42,539 nucleotides of DNA. Source: Clostridia bacterium (lineage in GTDB: Bacteria > Bacillota > Clostridia > Oscillospirales > Acutalibacteraceae). Positions 16,991 through 24,867 of this stretch are shown here, in pieces (within the stretch, counting starts at the first letter, position 1; each line of letters opens with the position of its first letter). The position numbers and the translations under genes are program-made. Location: positions 1-42,539 of the forward strand of contig JAGBHX010000103.1 in assembly GCA_017935265.1 (NCBI GenBank), read 5' to 3'. The notes under the pieces are model-generated. The model saw nothing but the letters and a program-made list of their open reading frames with translations, did not search any database and was not told the DNA's origin.

Positions 16991-17317
16991 ATGAAAATGT
17001 TTAAAAGAGTAATTTCTCTTCTTCTTGTTTCCTGCCTTTTGTTCTGTGCAGTTCCCTCAGCTTTTGCCGCTGAATCTGCAGATTCTTCGGTAACTGAAGA
17101 AGAGGATATCCTCGACAATCCCATTTTCTCAGGCGCAATCGCAGACATAGTTGCTTCATTTATTCAGGCATTTACTGAAGTATTCCAGCGCTATGTTGAG
17201 ATTATCAAAACTCTTCTTGCTTCTCTTGAACTTCCCGAAATCACTCTTCCCGAGCTTCCCGAAGTTCCCGGTGCAGGCGATGAAGACGTTCCCTCTGAAG
17301 AACAGCCCGCAGCATAA
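16991..17317 (+). CDS. Small secreted acidic protein of unknown function
   Basis: A 108-residue protein. Residues 1-26 form a clear Sec signal peptide: basic MKMFKR, hydrophobic core, and an A-F-A cleavage site before AESADSS. The mature part of about 82 residues has an acidic stretch (TEEED), an amphipathic or hydrophobic helix (about NPIFSG to LLASL), and a repetitive Pro/Glu/Leu tail (LPEITLPELPEVPG) ending EEQPAA. There are no cysteines in the mature part and no anchor motif. Start at ATG 16991 has AAGGAAG upstream; the ATG at 16973 is too close to the promoter and has no RBS. It has its own promoter and terminator: a monocistronic gene. I do not recognise the family. Confidence 0.75.
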   Translation: MKMFKRVISLLLVSCLLFCAVPSAFAAESADSSVTEEEDILDNPIFSGAIADIVASFIQAFTEVFQRYVEIIKTLLASLELPEITLPELPEVPGAGDEDVPSEEQPAA

Positions 17318-17334
17318 GCTACATAACACAAAAA

Positions 17335-17358
17335 CCGACTCAGCCGAGTCGGCTTTTT
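17335..17358. terminator. Terminator after the small secreted protein
   Basis: CCGACTC (17335-17341) pairs with GAGTCGG (17346-17352) over loop AGCC, followed by CTTTTTGTTG. An A-run precedes it on the plus strand, so it probably also ends the convergent GtrA operon. Confidence 0.85.
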
Positions 17359-17363
17359 GTTGT

Positions 17364-17879
17364 CTATTTTTTACTCTTAAATATAAAAAGCTTACTGAAA
17401 ACATAGTTCATAATAACAACTATAACGCTGAGAATAATTTTTGTCACCATTGTTCCGCTGATTTCCAAAGACAGCAGGTTGTATATTTTGTTATCAGCGT
17501 GAAAAACAAACTGAGCAATAAAAAGTCCTGCTTCTTCAACTCCCAAAGAAAACAATCTTGCGCCGGTGAAGGAGATAAATTCCTTTGAAAGCGTTTTTGA
17601 GTCCATGCTCTTGCTGTGGAAAACGAAAAACTTATTAGTCACAAAAGCAAACAAAACTGCCGCTATCCACGCAATAACATTTGAAACGAGTGACAGGTCT
17701 GCACCGATTAGCTTTTCGCACAGTGCAAAAGAACCCAGATTCACAACCGTTGTCAGCACTCCGAAAAAGAGATAATCAAACATTTCACGGCTGACAATCT
17801 TTTTAAAAAGGGCATTCAGCTTTTCATTTTTAATAAGCTTGTCTATGATTTTGTCGGTAAAAGCAAAAATCTTATTCAT
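17364..17879 (-). CDS. GtrA-like membrane protein
   Basis: A 171-residue protein with four predicted transmembrane helices and the GtrA/DPMS1 family pattern (FGVLTTVVNLGSFAL; NKFFVFHSKS; VMNYVFSKLFIFKSKK). Family members are thought to help flip polyprenyl-linked sugars for cell-surface glycosylation or teichoic-acid decoration; no glycosyltransferase partner lies next to it here. Its start (ATGAATAA) overlaps the end of the tcdA-like gene by 8 nt, so the two are translationally coupled. Last gene of a three-gene minus-strand operon, ending at the shared terminator. Confidence 0.85.
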   Translation of the reverse strand: MNKIFAFTDKIIDKLIKNEKLNALFKKIVSREMFDYLFFGVLTTVVNLGSFALCEKLIGADLSLVSNVIAWIAAVLFAFVTNKFFVFHSKSMDSKTLSKEFISFTGARLFSLGVEEAGLFIAQFVFHADNKIYNLLSLEISGTMVTKIILSVIVVIMNYVFSKLFIFKSKK

Positions 17880-18594
17880 CTTTAATCAAGTCCTTTATAA
17901 TTTCTCCCGCCATAATCAGTCCTGCAACGCTTGGCACAAATGCCACACTGCCGGGGGTCTGCCTTTTTTGATGTGTTCCGCTTTCGTCGTCACATTCAAG
18001 GGGAGTAAGGGTAGGCTCTTTTGAATACACAACCTTCAGCTTTTTAATGCCTCGTTTTTTTAGCTCGCGTCTCATAACCCTTGCCAGGGGGCAGGTCTCG
18101 GTTTTATGAATATCCGTCACTTCAAATTTTGTGGGGTCAAGCTTGTTGCCGGCACCCATAGAAGAAATAATCGGCGTGCCTGCTTCGTTGCAACGCATAA
18201 CAAGCTCAATTTTGCCTGTAACGGTATCTATTGCATCTGCCACATAATCATACTTTGAAAAATCAAATTCTTCCGCCGTTTCAGGGGTAAAAAACTTCTG
18301 ATGCAGATTGATTTTACATTCTGCATTCAGGTCAAGAAATCTCTCCATTGCCGCAAGAACCTTAGGCTTTCCTACATTGGAAAGAGTGGCAACTGCCTGA
18401 CGGTTGATGTTAGACACACTTACGGTATCGTCGTCAATCAAATCAATTTCACCAACACCGCTTCTCACAAGAGCCTCGGCAAGGTGACCGCCCACACCGC
18501 CCACGCCAAACACGGCAACGCGGCTGTTTTTGAGTTTTTCCATTCCCTCGTCACCCAATAGCAGTCGGGTGCGCTCAAATTGTTCATTCATCAT
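17872..18594 (-). CDS. tcdA: TcdA-like (ThiF/E1-family) tRNA threonylcarbamoyladenosine dehydratase
   Basis: A 240-residue E1-like adenylating enzyme with the nucleotide loop F-G-V-G-G-V-G-G (about residues 29-36), followed by the D-D-D-x-V-x-x-S-N-x-N-R-Q signature of the ThiF family and the SSMGAGNKLDPTKF block characteristic of TcdA/CsdL. In E. coli TcdA cyclises t6A37 of ANN-decoding tRNAs in an ATP-dependent reaction. The start overlaps the ttcA stop by 11 nt (a second ATG 3 nt on would give 8). Neighbouring a tRNA thiolation gene supports a role in tRNA modification. Confidence 0.87.
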   Translation of the reverse strand: MMNEQFERTRLLLGDEGMEKLKNSRVAVFGVGGVGGHLAEALVRSGVGEIDLIDDDTVSVSNINRQAVATLSNVGKPKVLAAMERFLDLNAECKINLHQKFFTPETAEEFDFSKYDYVADAIDTVTGKIELVMRCNEAGTPIISSMGAGNKLDPTKFEVTDIHKTETCPLARVMRRELKKRGIKKLKVVYSKEPTLTPLECDDESGTHQKRQTPGSVAFVPSVAGLIMAGEIIKDLIKDE

Positions 18595-19420
18595 AATAAT
18601 CTAAAAATGTATGCTCCTCATTGTGAATTTTGTAGCCGGGGAGAGTGTCGATATTTGCCGCGTGAATACTGTTGAAAATGTTCTTTTCAATGTTTGGGTT
18701 GATTTTTTTAAGCTGAGCAATAAGCTCCTTGATTTCCTTTCTTTTAGAAAGGCTTTCGTGAGCGTTGTAATCGTCTTTTGTAAATTTGCAGGCGCACTGA
18801 ATAAAGTGCAAATCGTTGTATCTTGCCCATGCGATGATGTCCTTTTCATTCACACCGTAAAGAGGGCGGATAAGCTCCATTCCCTCGAAGTTGGTGCTGT
18901 GAAGCTTCGGCATCATTCCCTGAATCTGCGCGCCGTAAAACATACCCATAACCGTTGTTTCAATCACATCGTTAAGGTGATGTCCAAGGGCGATTTTGTT
19001 GCAGCCAAGCTTCTGTGCCATTGAGTAAAGATGTCCTCTTCTCATCCTTGCACAAAGGTAGCAGGGGTTTTTCTCCACACCGTCAACCACGCCGAAAATG
19101 TCGGTTTCAAACACCTTTATGGGAATTTCAAGTGTTGCCGCATTTTCTTCAATGCGCTTGCGGTTTTCGGGGTTATATCCCGGATCCATAACGATATATT
19201 CAACCTCAAAGGGCACTTCACTGATTTGGTGTAACTGCTTGATAAGAAGCGCCATAATCATAGAATCCTTACCGCCTGAAATGCAAACGGCAATTTTGTC
19301 GTGGGGGAGTATAAGCTCGTATTTTTTAACCGCGCCTACAAAGGGATTCCATATTTCTTTTCTGTATTTTTTCAGCACACTGCGCTGTGCAACCTGAAAT
19401 TTTGTCAGTTCTCTTTTCAT
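18584..19420 (-). CDS. TtcA-family tRNA thiolation protein (PP-loop ATPase)
   Basis: PP-loop ATP pyrophosphatase of the TtcA group, which thiolates cytidine 32 of some tRNAs. The P-loop S-G-G-K-D-S is at residues 48-53; C-Y-L-C in the middle and a later C-A-C-K-F can supply cysteines for an iron-sulphur cluster, as in TtcA. Length is 278 aa. The ATG at 19420 is chosen because TGAGGT lies 9 nt upstream; the in-frame ATG at 19435 has no ribosome site and would put that sequence inside the gene. First gene of the operon with tcdA and the GtrA gene. No clear promoter was resolved. Confidence 0.85.
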   Translation of the reverse strand: MKRELTKFQVAQRSVLKKYRKEIWNPFVGAVKKYELILPHDKIAVCISGGKDSMIMALLIKQLHQISEVPFEVEYIVMDPGYNPENRKRIEENAATLEIPIKVFETDIFGVVDGVEKNPCYLCARMRRGHLYSMAQKLGCNKIALGHHLNDVIETTVMGMFYGAQIQGMMPKLHSTNFEGMELIRPLYGVNEKDIIAWARYNDLHFIQCACKFTKDDYNAHESLSKRKEIKELIAQLKKINPNIEKNIFNSIHAANIDTLPGYKIHNEEHTFLDYYDE

Positions 19421-19482
19421 AACACAATACCTCATCCTGAATTATACCACCAACAGTATGAAAATGCAATATCACATAGGTT

Positions 19483-19518
19483 CCCTTGTGTAAAGGGATT
19501 TTGTAGGGAACGACCTGC
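19483..19518. repeat. Degenerate TGTAGGG-type hairpin repeat
   Basis: The tspO/ttcA intergenic gap contains GGTTCCCTT and later TGTAGGGAACGACC, an imperfect inverted pair. The TGTAGGG lead matches three hairpin elements in the 32.8-33.0 kb repeat cluster. Probably a short interspersed non-coding repeat. Confidence 0.35.
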
Positions 19519-19519
19519 G

Positions 19520-19548
19520 TTGTCAAGTGCGAATTGTTTTGTTATATT
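19520..19548 (+). promoter_or_regulatory. tspO promoter
   Basis: -35 TTGTCA (19520-19525) and -10 TATATT (19543-19548), 17-bp spacer, about 40 nt upstream of the tspO start. Confidence 0.65.
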
Positions 19549-19588
19549 TCCTCCTTCGGCTAATAAAATATTACCAAGGAGTGATTTT

Positions 19589-20065
19589 ATGTTAGTAACC
19601 GACATCAACAAAAAACAGCTTGCCGTCAGTGTTGCCATACCTCTACTCGTGGGCGGTCTTGCAGCGGCAATCAATTTTTCGGGTTTTCGTGATTTTCAAT
19701 CTCTCAACCAACCCGCCCTTACTCCGCCGCCATGGGTGTTCTCGGTGGTGTGGACAATTCTCTACGTCCTTATGGGAGTTTCTTTTTATCTTATCTTAAA
19801 CAGTGACAAGAAGAACAAAACTCTTGCCTACTCTTTTTATTTTGCTCAGCTGTTTGTCAACTTTATGTGGAGCTTTGTTTTCTTTACTCTGGAGAACTAT
19901 TCTCTTTCGGTTTTTCTCATTATAACCCTGCTTGTTCTCATCGCGGGAATGATAGTTTTTTTCTACCAAATTAACAAAAATGCGGCTTATTTACAGCTTC
20001 CGTATTTCCTCTGGGTGTGCTTTGCAACATATTTAAATTGGCAAATTTTTATTTTAAATCAATAA
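19589..20065 (+). CDS. tspO: TspO/MBR-family tryptophan-rich sensory membrane protein
   Basis: A 158-residue five-helix membrane protein of the TspO/translocator family. Recognisable blocks are the N-terminal helix with GGLAAAIN, then QPALTPPPWVFSVVWTILYVLMGVSFYL (signature P-P-W-V-F-x-x-V-W) and the C-terminal Trp-containing LPYFLWVCFATYLNW. Family members bind porphyrins and modulate tetrapyrrole or stress responses; the role in strict anaerobes is unclear. The start ATG 19589 has AAGGAG 8-9 nt upstream. The same frame is open back to 19301, but that stretch is antisense to the ttcA-like gene and carries no family residues. Apparently transcribed alone. Confidence 0.9.
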   Translation: MLVTDINKKQLAVSVAIPLLVGGLAAAINFSGFRDFQSLNQPALTPPPWVFSVVWTILYVLMGVSFYLILNSDKKNKTLAYSFYFAQLFVNFMWSFVFFTLENYSLSVFLIITLLVLIAGMIVFFYQINKNAAYLQLPYFLWVCFATYLNWQIFILNQ

Positions 20066-20087
20066 TATACAAAAAACTGTATAATTA

Positions 20088-20121
20088 TAAATAAATATAC
20101 AGTAAAAATGAATAAATATAC
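20088..20121 (+). promoter_or_regulatory. Tandem ARG boxes (putative ArgR operator) upstream of argC
   Basis: TAAATAAATATAC (20088-20100) and TGAATAAATATAC (20109-20121) differ at one position and are spaced 21 bp start to start, two helical turns. The second closely fits the ARG-box half pattern TGAATWWWWAT. They sit just upstream of the argC promoter. ArgR itself is not in the window, so binding is inferred. Confidence 0.65.
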
Positions 20122-20131
20122 TTTTGGGCAC

Positions 20132-20159
20132 TTGACATTTCCATAAAATGATGTATAAT
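20132..20159 (+). promoter_or_regulatory. argCJBD promoter
   Basis: Consensus -35 TTGACA (20132-20137) and consensus -10 TATAAT (20154-20159) with a 16-bp spacer, directly downstream of the ARG boxes and about 30 nt before the argC start. Confidence 0.85.
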
Positions 20160-20191
20160 TACCTGCATAGTTTATTTGTGGAGGTATTTCT

Positions 20192-21127
20192 TTGTATAAG
20201 GTTTTTATCGACGGAAAGGCAGGAACAACAGGTTTAAGAATATATGACCGACTTTCCGTAAGAGAGGATATAGAGTTAATTACATTAAGTGAAGAGGAGC
20301 GCAAAAATCCCGATGCGAGAAAACGGGCAATCAATTCCTCGGATATAACATTTTTGTGTCTTCCCGATGATGCGGCAAGAGAATCGGTTTCATTTGTTGA
20401 AAACCCCGATGTCCGTATTCTGGATACTTCCACGGCTCACCGAACTGATGCTGATTGGAGCTACGGCTTCCCAGAGCTTTCTGCCGAACACCGTGAAAAT
20501 GTTAAAAACGGCAAGCGCGTTGCCGTTCCGGGTTGCCACGCAAGCGGTTTTATTTCTTTGGTGTATCCGCTTGTCAAAGAGGGAATTATCGCTCCCGACT
20601 ATCCTTTGAGCAGTTTTTCCGTAACAGGCTACAGCGGCGGCGGCAAAAAGATGATTGCCGATTATGAAAGCGCTGACAGACCCTGCGAGTTTGACGCACC
20701 CCGTCAGTATGCAACTGCTCAGGCTCACAAGCATCTCAAAGAAATGCAGGCAATCACAGGCATTTCAAAAGCTCCAGTGTTCAGTCCAGTTGTTGCTCCT
20801 TTTTACAGCGGTATGGAAGTAACTGTTCCGCTGTTCCCCGAGCTTTTTAAAAAGAAGTGCTCACCCCAGGAGCTTGCAGAGATTTTTGACGCATATTATA
20901 ATTCTTCAAAAATGGTTAAGAGTGCAGGCTACATCGGTGAAAATGAATTTGTCAGTGCCTTGCAGTTAGGCGGAAAAGACTGTATGGAGGTTGCCGTCAG
21001 GGGCAACAGTGAGCGAATTATCCTCACATCGGTTTATGATAATCTGGGCAAGGGCGCATCAGGTGCGGCTTTGCAGTGTATGAATATTATGCTCGGTCTT
21101 GATGAAACCACAGGCCTTGAGTTCTGA
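20192..21127 (+). CDS. argC: N-acetyl-gamma-glutamyl-phosphate reductase (short type)
   Basis: NADPH-dependent third step of arginine synthesis: reduces N-acetylglutamyl-5-phosphate to the semialdehyde. The 311-residue length and D-G-K-A-G-T-T-G nucleotide loop (residues 7-14) mark the short ArgC type. Catalytic Cys115 is in V-P-G-C-H-A-S-G-F, and YSGGGKKMI is present. The start is a TTG: a strong GGAGG at 20180-20184 sits 7 nt before TTG 20192, and the family N-terminus (YKVFIDGKAGTTG) begins there, with no upstream ATG in frame. First gene of argC-J-B-D; argJ follows after 19 nt. Confidence 0.95.
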   Translation: MYKVFIDGKAGTTGLRIYDRLSVREDIELITLSEEERKNPDARKRAINSSDITFLCLPDDAARESVSFVENPDVRILDTSTAHRTDADWSYGFPELSAEHRENVKNGKRVAVPGCHASGFISLVYPLVKEGIIAPDYPLSSFSVTGYSGGGKKMIADYESADRPCEFDAPRQYATAQAHKHLKEMQAITGISKAPVFSPVVAPFYSGMEVTVPLFPELFKKKCSPQELAEIFDAYYNSSKMVKSAGYIGENEFVSALQLGGKDCMEVAVRGNSERIILTSVYDNLGKGASGAALQCMNIMLGLDETTGLEF

Positions 21128-21146
21128 TTTGAAAGGAATTTATATA

Positions 21147-22361
21147 ATGGAATTTGTTAAAGGCGGAGTTTGTGCCGCAAAGGGATTTAAAGCATCGGGT
21201 ATCCATTGCGGAATCCGTAAGAATAAAACAAAAAAAGATTTGGCCTTGATTGTGTCAGACGTAAAAGCAAGTGCCGCCGCGGTTTATACATCAAACCTCG
21301 TGAAGGGCGCACCTATTTATGTTACCAAAGAAAATATTGCTGACGGCAAGGCGATGGCCGTTATCTGTAACTCAGGCAACGCCAACACCTGCAACTCCAA
21401 CGGTGTTGAAATTGCCAAGGCTATGTGTGACCTTGTTGAAGAGAGCACGGGCGTAGCTTCAGGTGATGTTGTTGTCGCTTCCACAGGTGTTATCGGTCAG
21501 CCTCTTGATATTACTCCTATTAAAGACGGTATGCAGCAGCTCGTTTCTGCCCTTAATTATGAAGGCAGTCAGGATGCCGCAAATTCAATTATGACCACCG
21601 ACACCGTTCTTAAAGAGGTTGCAGTTGAATTTGTTTTGTCAGGCAAAAAATGTACAATCGGAGGTATTGCAAAGGGTTCAGGTATGATTCACCCCAACCT
21701 TGCAACAATGCTTGTGTTTATTACCACCGATGCCGCTGTCAGCCCCGAAATGCTCAATAAGGCTCTCAAAGGCGATGTTGCCGACACATTTAATATGGTA
21801 AGTGTTGACGGCGACACCTCCACTAACGATATGGTGTGCGTGCTTGCCAACGGCTTGGCCGGCAATGATGAAATTACCGCAGACGGTGAAGATTTTGATG
21901 TTTTCTGCAAAGCTCTCGGTGAGGTTAATTCCTACCTTTGCCGTGAAATTGCCAAGGACGGTGAGGGCGCAACAAAGCTTCTTGAATGTAAGGTTTTCGG
22001 AGCTTACGATAAGGCAACTGCCAGAACAGTTGCAAAGAGTGTTGTCTGCTCAAGCCTTGTTAAGGCGGCAATGTTCGGAGCAGATGCCAACTGGGGCAGA
22101 ATTCTCTGTGCAATCGGCTACAGCGGTGCGGAAGTTGATATTAACAAAATTGATGTTTCATTCAAGTCTGAGGCAGGGGAAATCCCTGTTTGTAAAGACG
22201 GTATGGGCATAGATTTCAGCGAAGAAATTGCAAAGGAAATTCTTCTCAAGGATGAAATTCAGGTAATCATTGAGCTCAACAGCGGTGATGATTTTGCCGT
22301 TGCCAGAGGCTGTGATTTGACTTATGACTACGTTAAAATAAACGGAGACTACAGAACATAA
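21147..22361 (+). CDS. argJ: Bifunctional ornithine acetyltransferase / N-acetylglutamate synthase
   Basis: Moves the acetyl group from N-acetylornithine to glutamate, closing the acetyl cycle of arginine synthesis. The 404-residue precursor cleaves itself before the nucleophilic Thr187 in the motif H-P-N-L-A-T-M-L, preceded by K-G-S-G-M-I, all visible. The start at ATG 21147 has GAAAGGA 9-10 nt upstream; an in-frame ATG at 21099 lies inside argC. It lies between argC and argB. Because ArgJ recycles acetyl groups, no separate argE is expected, and none is seen. Confidence 0.96.
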   Translation: MEFVKGGVCAAKGFKASGIHCGIRKNKTKKDLALIVSDVKASAAAVYTSNLVKGAPIYVTKENIADGKAMAVICNSGNANTCNSNGVEIAKAMCDLVEESTGVASGDVVVASTGVIGQPLDITPIKDGMQQLVSALNYEGSQDAANSIMTTDTVLKEVAVEFVLSGKKCTIGGIAKGSGMIHPNLATMLVFITTDAAVSPEMLNKALKGDVADTFNMVSVDGDTSTNDMVCVLANGLAGNDEITADGEDFDVFCKALGEVNSYLCREIAKDGEGATKLLECKVFGAYDKATARTVAKSVVCSSLVKAAMFGADANWGRILCAIGYSGAEVDINKIDVSFKSEAGEIPVCKDGMGIDFSEEIAKEILLKDEIQVIIELNSGDDFAVARGCDLTYDYVKINGDYRT

Positions 22362-22374
22362 AGGTGACAGAAAA

Positions 22375-23268
22375 ATGGAATTTTCAAATTCAGACAGGGC
22401 GCAGGTGCTTGTTCAGGCACTTCCGTACATCAAAAAATACACAGGCAAGGTCTGTGTTATCAAATACGGCGGCAACGCTATGATTAACGAAACCCTCAAG
22501 CAGGCTGTTATGCGTGATATGGTGCTTCTGAATCTCGTCGGTGTCAAGGTTGTGCTTGTTCACGGCGGAGGACCGGAGATTTCCTCAATGCTTACAAAAA
22601 TCGGCAAGAAGAGTGAGTTTGTCAACGGACTTCGCGTAACAGACGAGGAAACCATTGATATTGTTCAGATGGTGCTCGCCGGCAAGGTCAACAAAGACCT
22701 GGTTGCTCTCATCAATCAGGCAGGGGGCAATGCTATCGGCCTTAGCGGTATTGACGGCAAAATGATTCAGGCAACCTGCAAGGACGAGGCTCTCGGCTAT
22801 GTAGGTGAAATCAAATATATTGACCCTCAGCCTATTCACGATGTTCTTGACAGAGGCTATATCCCCGTTATTTCCACCGTTGGCTGTGATAATGACTGCA
22901 ATACGTATAACGTAAATGCAGACACGGCGGCGGCCAAGATTGCGGCGGCACTCAATGCAGAAACTCTTATTTCAATGTCAGACATTCCCGGTCTTCTCCG
23001 TGATGTTAGTGACCCTGATTCTCTCATTCCTGCAGTTGATGTCAAAGAGATTCCCGCCCTTATTGAGGACGGAGTAATCAGCGGCGGTATGATTCCCAAG
23101 GTTGAATGCTGCACGGATGCCCTTAAAGACGGAGTCGGCAGAGTGTTCATCATTGACGGAAGAGTAGAGCATTCAATCATTATTGAAATGCTCACCGATG
23201 AAGGTATCGGTACAATGTTTACCAACAAAAAAGGTGTAAGAAATAAATATACGGTTTTGTCAGATTAA
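22375..23268 (+). CDS. argB: N-acetylglutamate kinase
   Basis: Amino-acid-kinase-family enzyme that phosphorylates N-acetylglutamate, 297 residues. N-terminal ATP-site lysine in V-I-K-Y-G-G-N-A-M, the HGGGPEIS loop, and the NVNADTAAAKIAAALNAE segment are typical. The N-terminal extension before VIKYGG contains PYIKKYTGK, as in arginine-inhibited hexameric ArgB enzymes, so feedback inhibition is plausible. Gaps of 13 nt to argJ and 11 nt to argD; translated from the same operon message. Confidence 0.97.
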   Translation: MEFSNSDRAQVLVQALPYIKKYTGKVCVIKYGGNAMINETLKQAVMRDMVLLNLVGVKVVLVHGGGPEISSMLTKIGKKSEFVNGLRVTDEETIDIVQMVLAGKVNKDLVALINQAGGNAIGLSGIDGKMIQATCKDEALGYVGEIKYIDPQPIHDVLDRGYIPVISTVGCDNDCNTYNVNADTAAAKIAAALNAETLISMSDIPGLLRDVSDPDSLIPAVDVKEIPALIEDGVISGGMIPKVECCTDALKDGVGRVFIIDGRVEHSIIIEMLTDEGIGTMFTNKKGVRNKYTVLSD

Positions 23269-23279
23269 GGAGCTTTAAA

Positions 23280-24443
23280 ATGGATATTTTCTCCTTGGAT
23301 AAGGAATATATAGCAAATACATACGGCAGACTTGATGTTGCTTTCAAAAGCGGCAAGGGTTCTGTTCTCACTGATTTTGACGGCAAGGAATATATTGACC
23401 TCGGAAGCGGTATTGCCGTAACCTCATTCGGCATTGCTGATGATGTATGGGTTGATGCCGTCACTAAGCAGTTAAACTCAGTTCAGCACGTTTCAAATTA
23501 TTATTATACCGAGCCTCAGGCAAGGCTTGCACAACTTCTTTGTGAAAAGACAGGTATGAAAAAAGTCTTTTTCGGCAATTCAGGAGCGGAGGCCAACGAA
23601 TGTGCAATCAAGGTTGCCAGAAAATACGGCAACTCGGTTATGGGTCTTGAAAGTCCCGTAATTATTACCCTCAAAAACAGCTTCCACGGCAGAACGGTAA
23701 CAACCCTTACCGCAACGGGTCAGGATGTTTTTCACAAGGATTTCGGTCCCTTTACTCCGGGCTTTGTTTATGCCGAGGCAAATAATAAGGATGAGCTTTC
23801 AAAGCTTGTAGAAGAAAATACCTGCTGTGCCGTTATGATGGAGCTTATTCAGGGCGAGGGCGGAGTTATGGCTCTTGATTCTGATTATGTAGAGTTCGTG
23901 CGCGAGCTTTGCGACGAAAACAATATGCTTCTTATCATTGATGAGGTTCAGACCGGTAACGGCAGAACAGGCGAGCTTTTTGCCTTTATGAATTACGGTG
24001 TTCAGCCCGATGTGTTCACCACAGCCAAGGGCTTAGGCGGCGGACTTCCCATCGGTGCCTGCGTAATCGGTGAAAAGGCGAAGGATGTGCTCAAAGCAGG
24101 CGACCACGGCTCAACCTTCGGAGGCAATCCCGTTTGTGCCGCAGGTGCAGTGAGCATTTTTGAAAGGCTTGACACTGAGCTTCTTGAAGGTGTAAAATCA
24201 AAGAGTGAGTATATTGTTTCTCAGCTTCAGGATGCCGACGGTGTTGAAGCAATCAGCGGAATGGGACTTATGCTGGGCATCAAAACCAAGAAGGATGCAA
24301 AAGCAATCCTCAAGGAATGTCTTGAAATGGGAGTGCTTGTGCTCACCGCTAAAGACAAGGTCCGTCTTGTTCCTGCGCTGAATATCCCTATGGACGAGCT
24401 TGAAAAGGCAATCACCGTTCTCAAAGAGGTTATTGCTCAATAA
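23280..24443 (+). CDS. argD: Acetylornithine aminotransferase
   Basis: Class-III PLP aminotransferase, 387 residues, turning N-acetylglutamate semialdehyde into N-acetylornithine. Visible are the phosphate-binding F-F-G-N-S-G-A-E-A-N-E block, cofactor-ring Asp221 in L-I-I-D-E-V-Q-T-G, and PLP lysine Lys250 in T-T-A-K-G-L-G-G-G-L-P-I-G. AGGAGC precedes the ATG. The last arg gene here; argF, argG and argH are not in the window, so the rest of the pathway must be elsewhere. An ornithine or succinyl-diaminopimelate aminotransferase is similar, but the context fixes ArgD. Confidence 0.95.
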   Translation: MDIFSLDKEYIANTYGRLDVAFKSGKGSVLTDFDGKEYIDLGSGIAVTSFGIADDVWVDAVTKQLNSVQHVSNYYYTEPQARLAQLLCEKTGMKKVFFGNSGAEANECAIKVARKYGNSVMGLESPVIITLKNSFHGRTVTTLTATGQDVFHKDFGPFTPGFVYAEANNKDELSKLVEENTCCAVMMELIQGEGGVMALDSDYVEFVRELCDENNMLLIIDEVQTGNGRTGELFAFMNYGVQPDVFTTAKGLGGGLPIGACVIGEKAKDVLKAGDHGSTFGGNPVCAAGAVSIFERLDTELLEGVKSKSEYIVSQLQDADGVEAISGMGLMLGIKTKKDAKAILKECLEMGVLVLTAKDKVRLVPALNIPMDELEKAITVLKEVIAQ

Positions 24444-24455
24444 AGAGGTGTCGTT

Positions 24456-24725
24456 ATGAAAAAAGAGCCCGATAAAATGCCGTCAATCACATTGCCATGG
24501 CTGATTATAGCCATTTCGTCAATGGTTATGTTTATGGCTTTTCTCATTTCAATGTTTTATGAGTTTCACACGGCTGTTTTCTTTGCTGTGTGGATGTGGA
24601 TTATCGCGGTGTCACTTTTTATTGACGGTATTTCCAAGCGTAAGAAAAATAAGCTCAGCGGCAACATAACGCTGATTATGGGTGTTCTTGCCGTAATTGC
24701 AGGCGTTTTTGTTATCGCTTTGTAA
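24456..24725 (+). CDS. Small membrane protein of unknown function
   Basis: An 89-residue protein with three hydrophobic helices (about residues 13-35, 38-58 and 68-89) separated by a basic loop ISKRKKNKLSG. It follows argD by 12 nt with AGAGGTG as ribosome site, so it is translated from the arg operon message and precedes the operon terminator. No motif points to transport or arginine sensing. I do not recognise the family. Confidence 0.7.
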   Translation: MKKEPDKMPSITLPWLIIAISSMVMFMAFLISMFYEFHTAVFFAVWMWIIAVSLFIDGISKRKKNKLSGNITLIMGVLAVIAGVFVIAL

Positions 24726-24746
24726 CACAGTTTGTCACAATTTCTG

Positions 24747-24779
24747 CGAGTCGTGTCGCTTCGACACGGCTCGTTTTTT
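24747..24779 (+). terminator. arg operon terminator
   Basis: CGAGTCGTGTCG (24747-24758) pairs with CGACACGGCTCG (24762-24773; one T-G pair), loop CTT, followed by six T. Confidence 0.93.
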
Positions 24780-24798
24780 GCTTTTGTGCACAATGTAG

Positions 24799-24821
24799 AA
24801 ATGTGAAAGAAATTCACATTT
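24799..24821 (+). promoter_or_regulatory. Upstream palindromic operator of spo0A
   Basis: Perfect inverted repeat: AAATGTGAA and TTCACATTT around a 5-bp centre. The inner TGTGAA-N5-TTCACA recurs at 24868-24884. It lies about 15 bp upstream of the -35 element. The two copies with identical spacing suggest one dimeric regulator binding both. The odd centre length differs from the usual CRP (N6 between TGTGA and TCACA) and Rex (N4 between TGTGAA and TTCACA) forms. Confidence 0.6.
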
Positions 24822-24835
24822 TCATATAAAATCTG

Positions 24836-24864
24836 TTGACAACACTTGATTTCAGTGGTAACAT
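24836..24864 (+). promoter_or_regulatory. spo0A promoter
   Basis: Consensus -35 TTGACA (24836-24841) and -10 TAACAT (24859-24864) with a 17-bp spacer. It lies between two copies of the same palindrome. Confidence 0.75.
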
Positions 24865-24867
24865 ATG

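Noticed and set aside
19301..19588. N-terminal extension of the tspO frame
   Set aside because: Runs antisense through the ttcA-like gene and the tspO promoter; the family N-terminus and a good RBS fit ATG 19589.
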